Shown here piece by piece: positions 9,158 through 15,442 of a DNA stretch of 64,000 nt (position 1 is the first letter of the stretch; every line of letters begins with the position of its first letter). Under the pieces are notes generated by a model. It was not told the origin of the DNA and did no database searches. It was given only the letters and a program-made list of their open reading frames with translations. Source of the DNA: Pseudodesulfovibrio tunisiensis (GTDB lineage Bacteria > Desulfobacterota > Desulfovibrionia > Desulfovibrionales > Desulfovibrionaceae). The stretch covers positions 2,269,501-2,333,500 of the forward strand of contig NZ_CP094380.1 of the NCBI RefSeq assembly GCF_022809775.1, read 5' to 3'. Position numbers and translations under genes: made by a program.

Positions 9158-9852
9158 GCCGCACCTCCCTGTTCCTCCAGAAGCGAATTCACGGCCTGCA
9201 CTTCCAGCAGCACTGCGACCACGCCGAACGCGGCATCCCCGGGAGACTGCGGCGCGGCGCAGACCGACCCCACAATGTCGTTGCACTTCAGCAATGCGTT
9301 GACAAGCCGCAAATCCCTGGTCCGGGAGTATTCCAGGGCAAGCAGCACGGAAAAAAGGGCATAGGGTCCGAGCTCGGCAAATCCGTCGGCCAGCCCGTCA
9401 GGCAGATTGTAGCCGACGCGAATTCTCTTGGACACCTCGAAACGGTGGACAAGAAACTCCAGCCATTGCCCGACATCCTCTCCGTCACGGACCGCAACGA
9501 GCAGGGAGTGCAGCACCGGCAGGGTTTGAAATGCCCTGTCAGTCGATTCGGGCAGCGGTTCCGCAGCCGGATCTTGCTCGTGGACGAATTCGGGCAGGCT
9601 GCGCAACGCTTCCGCGGAAAGACAAAGGCACGAGCCGCCGCCGGACAATTCCTGTCGGGCAAGGGAAGCGGCCCGGGCAAGAAAGCCCGCCATCCCGACC
9701 TTTTCGGGACAATGCCCGCCCAAGGCCATCAGCGTGCGGCTGCGATCGTCGGCATATGCCGAAAAGAATTCCGTTCCCACGAACGGGGTGTACATGTACG
9801 AATGCGGTTTGCGAATGCGATCTTCGCCGGTATACGGGTATGTTGCCGTCAT
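9145..9852 (-). CDS. Unrecognised 235-residue protein in the phosphoramidate operon
   Basis: I recognise no family. The protein is soluble-looking, with no signal peptide or membrane segment, and predicted mostly helical in its second half (for example LGPYALFSVLLALEY, about residues 160-175). It has a conserved-looking N-terminus with PHSYMYTPFVG. It begins with an ATGA overlap with the CDP-amidate kinase gene and overlaps the next gene by 13 bases, so it is translationally coupled to the pathway. The position suggests a role in making, carrying or transferring the phosphoramidate or the formylated sugar. This is inference from context only. Confidence 0.6.
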   Translation of the reverse strand: MTATYPYTGEDRIRKPHSYMYTPFVGTEFFSAYADDRSRTLMALGGHCPEKVGMAGFLARAASLARQELSGGGSCLCLSAEALRSLPEFVHEQDPAAEPLPESTDRAFQTLPVLHSLLVAVRDGEDVGQWLEFLVHRFEVSKRIRVGYNLPDGLADGFAELGPYALFSVLLALEYSRTRDLRLVNALLKCNDIVGSVCAAPQSPGDAAFGVVAVLLEVQAVNSLLEEQGGAAWLR

Positions 9853-10358
9853 GCCTGATCCACCAGTGAAGCCAGAGCCGGAGCATGGTCGAGAAGAGCC
9901 TGCACGCTCCCGGCATTCCGAATCACCAGATCCGGCGAATCGGGAACCGGGAATTCCAGATCGACTCCGGGGAAATCCCGGATTTCCCCGGCAAGAGCCT
10001 TCCTGTACAGCCCCTTGGGATCCCGATTCATCAGATCCGACATGGGCGTATCGATGAAAACTTCATGATACCTTTCGAGATGCTCCCGATTCCATGCTCT
10101 GGATTCGCGGAACACGGACAGAATGGCGCAGACCACGTTGATTCCCTGCCCTTCCAGAAAAGCTCCGAGCCGACACAGCCGTTCCGCATTGCGCCTGCGG
10201 TCCGCAAGGGAATGCCCCAGATCGTTGCCGAACACCTCGCGCACAGCGTCGCCATCCAGCAGCGCGACCTTTTTCCCGGCCTTGCGCATCAGTCGGACGG
10301 TTTCCTCCGCCAACGTGGTTTTCCCGGCCCCGGACAATCCGATTATCCAAACAACCAC
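9849..10358 (-). CDS. CysC-like kinase; candidate cytidine diphosphoramidate kinase (Cj1415-like)
   Basis: 169 residues. IIGLSGAGKTTL (residues 4-15) is a Walker A of the adenylylsulfate-kinase type, LLDGDAVREV matches the DGD-N/A-VR motif of that family, and DLGHSLADRRRN follows. APS kinases phosphorylate a ribose 3'-OH; Campylobacter Cj1415 does the same to CDP-amidate. The GTG start (10358) follows TTAGGAG by 5-6 bases and lies 8 bases after the glutamine kinase stop. No ATP sulfurylase (cysD/N or sat) is visible in the window, and three partner enzymes of the phosphoramidate pathway are in the same operon, which favours the non-sulfate role. A PAPS-making role is the main alternative. Confidence 0.8.
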   Translation of the reverse strand: MVVWIIGLSGAGKTTLAEETVRLMRKAGKKVALLDGDAVREVFGNDLGHSLADRRRNAERLCRLGAFLEGQGINVVCAILSVFRESRAWNREHLERYHEVFIDTPMSDLMNRDPKGLYRKALAGEIRDFPGVDLEFPVPDSPDLVIRNAGSVQALLDHAPALASLVDQA

Positions 10359-10366
10359 GACAACTC

Positions 10367-12751
10367 CTAAAGGGTGAGAATGTGTTCCGAAGCGCAATCA
10401 AGCCTGATTTCGGACGCACCGAGAAACTTGGCAAACAGTTGCTCGCCGCAGCCGATGGCGGCAGGAAGGTCGAGTTCGGCGCACCGAATGGCCATATGGG
10501 AATTGGCCCCGCCGTACTTGGTAACCAATCCGGCGATCCGGTGGGAGAATATCCAGTCGAACCCGGGATCGGCTCCCTCGACAAGGACTATCTTGTCCTT
10601 TAATTCCGGAATCTTGAGCTCGTCACCGCGAAGGTGGACCAGGGGAGCCTGAACTGCTTTCGTGGTAACAAAATTCGGACGTGACTTCAACAGAGGGACC
10701 ACATCCACATCGGAAGGCTCAACAATGAGGTATGGCAGCCTGAGGGCCTGCGTGACCCGAAATTCACTGGCATTGCGCGCCGCAATGTCACGCAGCGAGG
10801 ACTCGATGGTCTCGTCGCACGGCACATGAGAGGCGCAGGCAAGAATGTCCCGAATGTCCAGATGGGCCAGTTCCTCCCGGGTAAGGCCCACCCCCTCGCC
10901 CCAGGCCGCAATCAGTTCTATGCAGGAACTCAGATGCCGGGAGAACTTGAACTTGACATATTCCCGTCCTGCTATGGCCTCGCGCATGAAGCGGAACAGT
11001 CCTTCGGCATCCACTCCGTATCCGGTCCCGGCCAGCGCCGCATCAATCCGCATCCTCTCCTCCGGAGTCGGAACGAATTCCTCACGGCATGACCGCAGCT
11101 CCTCCCTGCCGTCATGCGACGAAGGCAACAGCGGCCGCTGGTCGTAACGCAGGGAAAGTATGTCGTAGGAACTGGGACGCAGATGCCCGTATCTCTTCAG
11201 GAACTCCTTGCGGGGCAGGACACCGTCCTGCAATAGCGCCAGATCATCAAGAAAATCGGAAAGCACGGTCCGGATCGAACTCCGGAACTCCTGCGCCCGT
11301 TCCGGCCGAAGAGCCTTGAGGTTGATCAGGGAGCGAAGCATGCTCTCGGCAATGAACGCGCATCTGGCAACAATGGAAAACGGCCGGGTTCCGTTGATGC
11401 GGCAATCCTCCAGCAGCATCCGGATGAACAGGAGCCGGGACACGGCGCCGTCGCCCACGCGCTCCCGGTCGCCATTCAACTTGTCCAGCCGCTCCACTCT
11501 GTCGAGATTGGCTCGCAACAGTCCGAAGTCGTCATCAAGAATTTGCCGGGTCAGTTGCTTGAGCGCATCCTCGAACTCGTCCAGCCGATCCGGCGAAAGA
11601 CCGGCCAGCAACCGAGGCGCGACATGCGTCCGGAAATCCGGAGTGTGCACCGTGACGGCCACCTCGAACTCGACCTTGTCATGCAATTCCGGATGCGCCA
11701 CCAAACGGTCCAGCCAGAGGGAAACCAGCGTTTCGGCCAGTTCCGGGCGCACCTCGGCGGGCAGAAAGGAGTTGAAGCTCTCGCGCACATCGATGTACTG
11801 GCGGCCGCCCAGCCCGACCATGAGCGGCCGGTTGCTCATGTCCCTGTACCCCATCTCCGCCCGGGCCTCGGCCCAGACCGAATCCGTAATCAGATGCTCG
11901 TACAGGGAAACCGCGAGCCTGCGCGGAGCCGCGCCCAGCATTTCCACGGGATTCCAGTCCGGCATGATGCCGAAGACCGAACGGGAACCTGCCGCCCCGA
12001 ACACCGGACGCATCCGGTCCTTCACGAACGCCTTCACCCCTTCGAGCACATCGTTGACGCGGCGGGTCACGCTGCGGTTCCAATTCCTGCTCACGGCCAT
12101 GGGCCTGATCTGCACGACATGAACGGTCTCGTCGCTGGAGACGATGAATTCGATATCCAGACAATCGCATCCGGTCAGGGACTCGATCTCGTCCACGGCG
12201 GCAAGCAGCTTGCGGAATCTCGACGAAGTCACGCTGGAAACGAAATCGCGACGCACTGCCAGGGTACGGTTGATGTCTCCGTTCCCGGCCGTGACGGAGT
12301 CGAACCGTCCCGACGAGTCATCGTAATTGATGATGTAGTAGGGTGCCCCGCTGTTCAGGTCCTGGGTAAAGACCACGCCTGCCATATCGATGTCCTGCAA
12401 CATGGGCTGGATCAGAATCTGATCCTCCGGATTCTCTCCCCTCACCTTCGCATAGGAGGCTATCACGCTTTCCACGGCACGGGACAGGGCTTCATCTTCG
12501 GACGACAGGGGCACATCGGGCACGCTGTCGAACATGCCGGCCATGGAGGATTCCACGCTGTCCTCTCCCCGGGCGCTGCTCCGGACGATGACGGCCGGAC
12601 AATGGAACGCGTCGCGAACCGCATCAAGCACCGCAGCGCTGTCACTGTGCCACTGCTCCACGGTGAACACATGATTGTCCGGGATCACGCATCGATGGAT
12701 GTGACAACGCAACTGGTCCAACGTATTCGCCTTGGTGCAGAAGGAAAACAT
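10367..12751 (-). CDS. PEP-synthase-like kinase; candidate L-glutamine kinase (Cj1418-like)
   Basis: 794 residues from ATG 12751. The N-terminal ATP-grasp-type domain shows VIVRSSARGED and SMAGMFDSV (about residues 55-75), ILIQPMLQ, and a C-terminal part with DIEFIV and VVQIRPM near 240. A long middle domain follows. The end is the swivelling phosphohistidine domain, GGANSHMAIRCAEL, with His at about 752. The PEP/pyruvate TIM-barrel domain of true PEP synthases is absent, so this is not a gluconeogenic enzyme. Campylobacter glutamine kinase has this architecture and size and phosphorylates the amide nitrogen of L-glutamine. It is the first gene of the leftward operon. Rifampin phosphotransferase shares the domain plan but is less likely here. 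Confidence 0.8.
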   Translation of the reverse strand: MFSFCTKANTLDQLRCHIHRCVIPDNHVFTVEQWHSDSAAVLDAVRDAFHCPAVIVRSSARGEDSVESSMAGMFDSVPDVPLSSEDEALSRAVESVIASYAKVRGENPEDQILIQPMLQDIDMAGVVFTQDLNSGAPYYIINYDDSSGRFDSVTAGNGDINRTLAVRRDFVSSVTSSRFRKLLAAVDEIESLTGCDCLDIEFIVSSDETVHVVQIRPMAVSRNWNRSVTRRVNDVLEGVKAFVKDRMRPVFGAAGSRSVFGIMPDWNPVEMLGAAPRRLAVSLYEHLITDSVWAEARAEMGYRDMSNRPLMVGLGGRQYIDVRESFNSFLPAEVRPELAETLVSLWLDRLVAHPELHDKVEFEVAVTVHTPDFRTHVAPRLLAGLSPDRLDEFEDALKQLTRQILDDDFGLLRANLDRVERLDKLNGDRERVGDGAVSRLLFIRMLLEDCRINGTRPFSIVARCAFIAESMLRSLINLKALRPERAQEFRSSIRTVLSDFLDDLALLQDGVLPRKEFLKRYGHLRPSSYDILSLRYDQRPLLPSSHDGREELRSCREEFVPTPEERMRIDAALAGTGYGVDAEGLFRFMREAIAGREYVKFKFSRHLSSCIELIAAWGEGVGLTREELAHLDIRDILACASHVPCDETIESSLRDIAARNASEFRVTQALRLPYLIVEPSDVDVVPLLKSRPNFVTTKAVQAPLVHLRGDELKIPELKDKIVLVEGADPGFDWIFSHRIAGLVTKYGGANSHMAIRCAELDLPAAIGCGEQLFAKFLGASEIRLDCASEHILTL

Positions 12752-13053
12752 AGCTACCTGCGCATGTTTTGCTTTTCGAAAAAAAAGGGACTGGAAAACT
12801 TCCGTCCCGCCATCCGGACATTCAACCCAAAAAGACACTGCCAACGCCAAAAGACATCAGGCCGCTGAAATTCCGATTCGTGCTCAGAGCAAAGCAATTT
12901 CAATACCAGAACCGATTTGCCATGCCCGGGCCGAACGGCCCGGCGCTCCGGGGTCCTGTTGCAGCCGTTGCCGACTTGCAGTATGTTTTGCCTATCATCC
13001 GGCCCCGGACGTTCCGAAACCGGTGCTTCAACATCGGCCCGCCTGGTCAGCCA
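12752..13053. other. Divergent promoter region between glutamine kinase and HisH-like genes
   Basis: 302 bases with no gene I can support. It must carry start signals for both the leftward phosphoramidate operon and the rightward HisH/HisF pair. A perfect 8-base inverted repeat, CCGGGCCG-AA-CGGCCCGG, lies at 12926-12943. A possible rightward sigma-70 promoter is listed separately. No convincing leftward promoter was found. Confidence 0.5.
12959..12987 (+). promoter_or_regulatory. Possible sigma-70 promoter for hisH-hisF-like pair
   Basis: TTGCAG (12959-12964) and TATGTT (12982-12987) are separated by 17 bases, which would start transcription about 60 bases before the ATG at 13054. Matches are moderate; this is a hand call. 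Confidence 0.3.
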
Positions 13054-13770
13054 ATGCAGGAAAAAGAAACGACACCAACAGGTTCCCCGGTCACATTTTC
13101 CGGCGCGATCATCCGTTCCTACGCGGAACAGGGCATTGTCCCGCCGCGCATCGGAATCATCAGCCTCGACAGCGGCAACATCCGTTCCGTTGCCAATGCC
13201 CTGTCCATTCTCGGGGCGGAAGTGCGGGAAATCCGCACCCCGAAGGAATCCGCCGGTCTGAATGGCGCAATGATCCCGGGCGTGGGAGCGTTTCCCGCAG
13301 CCATGCGCAACCTGAAACGAAACGGGCTGGACAAGGCTCTGGCAGAACTGGCCAGACAGGGGCTTCCCCTGTTCGGCATATGCCTTGGCATGCAGCTCCT
13401 GACCAACTCTTCCGACGAATTCGAACCCACTCCGGGTCTTGGACTCGTCCCGGGGCAGACTCGAACCATGAAAGCCGCGCAACTTCCCCTGCCGCATGTC
13501 GGCTGGAACCGAATACGCATCGCGCAAGGCGTGCCCATGTACTCGGGCATCCCGGACAACACCCACTTCTACTTCGACCACTCCTACGCGGTATCCTGCG
13601 ACCGGACCGTCATCTCGGCAAGAGCGGACTATGGCGGCTCCTTTGTCGCATCCGTGTGCAGCAGCAACATCTGGGGAACGCAGTTCCATCCAGAAAAAAG
13701 CCAGCTCTGGGGTCTCAAGCTGCTCAGAAACTTTCTCGACTTCACGATCGACGCGAGGGGCGCATGCTGA
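13054..13770 (+). CDS. HisH-like glutaminase subunit (WbuY-type) for sugar amidination
   Basis: 238 residues. IGIISLDSGNIRSV and MIPGVGAFP are typical HisH segments, GICLGMQLL contains the nucleophilic Cys, and TQFHPEKSQ the catalytic His and Glu. The N-terminus has about 30 residues before the canonical start; ATG 13054 is the first suitable ATG but its ribosome site is weak, so the start is uncertain. It overlaps the HisF-like gene by 7 bases. No other histidine genes are near, and a WbpG-type amidotransferase lies in the divergent operon. The pair therefore probably releases ammonia from glutamine for acetamidino-sugar formation rather than histidine synthesis. Confidence 0.85.
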   Translation: MQEKETTPTGSPVTFSGAIIRSYAEQGIVPPRIGIISLDSGNIRSVANALSILGAEVREIRTPKESAGLNGAMIPGVGAFPAAMRNLKRNGLDKALAELARQGLPLFGICLGMQLLTNSSDEFEPTPGLGLVPGQTRTMKAAQLPLPHVGWNRIRIAQGVPMYSGIPDNTHFYFDHSYAVSCDRTVISARADYGGSFVASVCSSNIWGTQFHPEKSQLWGLKLLRNFLDFTIDARGAC

Positions 13771-14630
13771 AACACCGCATAGCCGCCAAGCTGCTCATCG
13801 CCGGCGGAATCTGTGTCCAAAGCCGACAATTCCGGTTCCGCCAGCCCATAGGCAAACCGGAAATAGCGATTTCCCACCTCAACACCTGGGGCGTGGATGA
13901 AATCGTCTGCCTGCACGCGGACAACGCAGGCCGATTCGATGCCGACGATTTCAAGGCCATTGCCCGATATGCCCGACACTGTCTGGTGCCCCTGTCAATC
14001 GGCGGCGGCTTCGGTTCCGTTGAACAAATGTGTCAGGCCCTGCATTGCGGTGCGGACAAGATCGTCGTCAACACGCTTCTCCACACCAATCCCGATGTCA
14101 TTTCCGCAGCAACCGAACGCTTCGGCAGGCAGTGCATGATCATTTCCGTGGACGTGCGCCGCGAAAACGACAACTGGTGCGTCTGCACGCACGGCGGCAG
14201 ACAGCGTGCCCCTCTCTCCCTCAAGGAGACCCTGACACGGGCCGAAGCCTGCGGAGCCGGTGAAATACTGCTCCAAAGCATGGACCGCGAAGGCACAGGA
14301 ACCGGCCTTGATCGAGATCTGCTCAAGGAAATATCGGGTTTGACCAATGTGCCCGTCATTCTTGGCGGAGGATACGGCAGGCCGAGCCACCTCGTCCCGG
14401 TCTTTTCCGCCGGGATTTCGGCTGTGGCCATAGGCAACGCCCTGCATCACACGGAACACAGCGTCTGTCTGATCAAGGCGTTCCTCGATGACCGGGAAAT
14501 CCCGGTGCGGCACGACCTGCCTCTGCGCTACGGTCCGAAGCAGATCGACAGTCAGGGCCGTCCTGCCGGAATCGACGAAAGGGAACTCCTGAAACTTCGC
14601 TTTCAGGGCATCTCCCCCATGGTCATCTGA
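13764..14630 (+). CDS. HisF-like cyclase-fold subunit (WbuZ-type) for sugar amidination
   Basis: 288 residues, longer than histidine-pathway HisF (about 255) by a C-terminal tail. PLSIGGGFGSVEQM, GADKIVVNT, MIISVDVR (equivalent of Asp130) and VILGGGYG are HisF barrel motifs. The first beta strand reads AKLLIAGGICVQS and lacks the catalytic Asp11 of true HisF (CLDVxDG). That absence is typical of the HisF2/WbuZ branch that channels ammonia to WbpG-like enzymes. It is translationally coupled to the HisH-like gene (ATGCTGA overlap). Confidence 0.85.
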   Translation: MLKHRIAAKLLIAGGICVQSRQFRFRQPIGKPEIAISHLNTWGVDEIVCLHADNAGRFDADDFKAIARYARHCLVPLSIGGGFGSVEQMCQALHCGADKIVVNTLLHTNPDVISAATERFGRQCMIISVDVRRENDNWCVCTHGGRQRAPLSLKETLTRAEACGAGEILLQSMDREGTGTGLDRDLLKEISGLTNVPVILGGGYGRPSHLVPVFSAGISAVAIGNALHHTEHSVCLIKAFLDDREIPVRHDLPLRYGPKQIDSQGRPAGIDERELLKLRFQGISPMVI

Positions 14631-14692
14631 CAGCCATGCTGCCAAGGCCTATGTCCGAATTCAAAGAACAGAAAGAACGCAGGGCCGCATGA

Positions 14693-15442
14693 TCACTCCT
14701 CGGGCCTGACCGCTTCCATGAACAGGGAATCCGGCTTGCGCACTGCGCCCGAGGCATCGGTGTCCAGATCGTACCCCGCGAATCCCGGGATGGCGGACTC
14801 GTCGGCCCGCACGACTCTCGGAGCAGCAAAACCGGCCCGGAGCAGAAGCCCGCTCAGGGAATGGCGGTCGTACATCCACTGATGCACCTCGCCGGAAAGG
14901 CGGAATGCGCCGAGCTCCTCGGCGGTCCGGGGACGCGGAGCGGGCACATGGCCCCGCCTGCGCAGCATGGCCACGGCATTCGCCGCCTCCTGTCCGCACC
15001 GGTCCAGAACGAAATCTCCGGCAGGCAGGGGATCCCGGGCCCAGTACTCCAGCATCTCGCCGCCCGGCACGGTCCTGACCATCTGGTCGAACATCTCGAC
15101 AACGATCCATTCGTACCGCTCCTGCGCCGTCCGGTCGCCGGCAATCGCCCGGTCGAGCAGGTCCAGATACAGACGGGCCATGATCTCGAAATCCGGCACG
15201 GCCACGCGAAGCACCCCGCCGGGCCGGAGTACCCGGAGGAATTCCCTGACCGCAGTCAGGCTGTCATGCCGGGTGAAATGCTCCACAACATGCGAGGCGT
15301 ACACCGCATCCATGCTCCGATCGTCCAGTGCCAGTCCACGGACCGGATCGCCCTCCAGCACGTCGGGGCTGCGCGGCTTCACGTCCATGTTGATCCAGTC
15401 GGGATGATGTCGGCTGCCGCACCCGATGTTGAGCAGCTTCAT
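14693..15442 (-). CDS. Class I SAM-dependent methyltransferase
   Basis: 249 residues starting MKLLNIGCGSR, motif I right at the N-terminus. DAVYASHVVEHF and REFLRVLRPGGVLRVAVPD are the usual motif IV and post-motif regions of the Methyltransf_11 group; an HQWMYDRHSL segment near 190 is frequent in glycan-cluster members. The start (15442) overlaps the previous stop as TGATG. It is the last gene of the leftward 22455-14693 operon. Probably methylates a sugar or a lipid-linked intermediate; substrate unknown. Confidence 0.8.
   Translation of the reverse strand: MKLLNIGCGSRHHPDWINMDVKPRSPDVLEGDPVRGLALDDRSMDAVYASHVVEHFTRHDSLTAVREFLRVLRPGGVLRVAVPDFEIMARLYLDLLDRAIAGDRTAQERYEWIVVEMFDQMVRTVPGGEMLEYWARDPLPAGDFVLDRCGQEAANAVAMLRRRGHVPAPRPRTAEELGAFRLSGEVHQWMYDRHSLSGLLLRAGFAAPRVVRADESAIPGFAGYDLDTDASGAVRKPDSLFMEAVRPEE

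Noticed and set aside
9849..10358. Reading as assimilatory APS kinase
   Set aside because: No ATP sulfurylase nearby; coupled to the glutamine kinase gene. Kept only as an alternative.
10367..12751. Reading as phosphoenolpyruvate synthase or PPDK
   Set aside because: Lacks the C-terminal PEP/pyruvate-binding barrel and sits in a glycan operon.
13054..14630. Histidine biosynthesis hisH/hisF
   Set aside because: HisF homologue lacks the catalytic Asp11 and no other his genes are adjacent.
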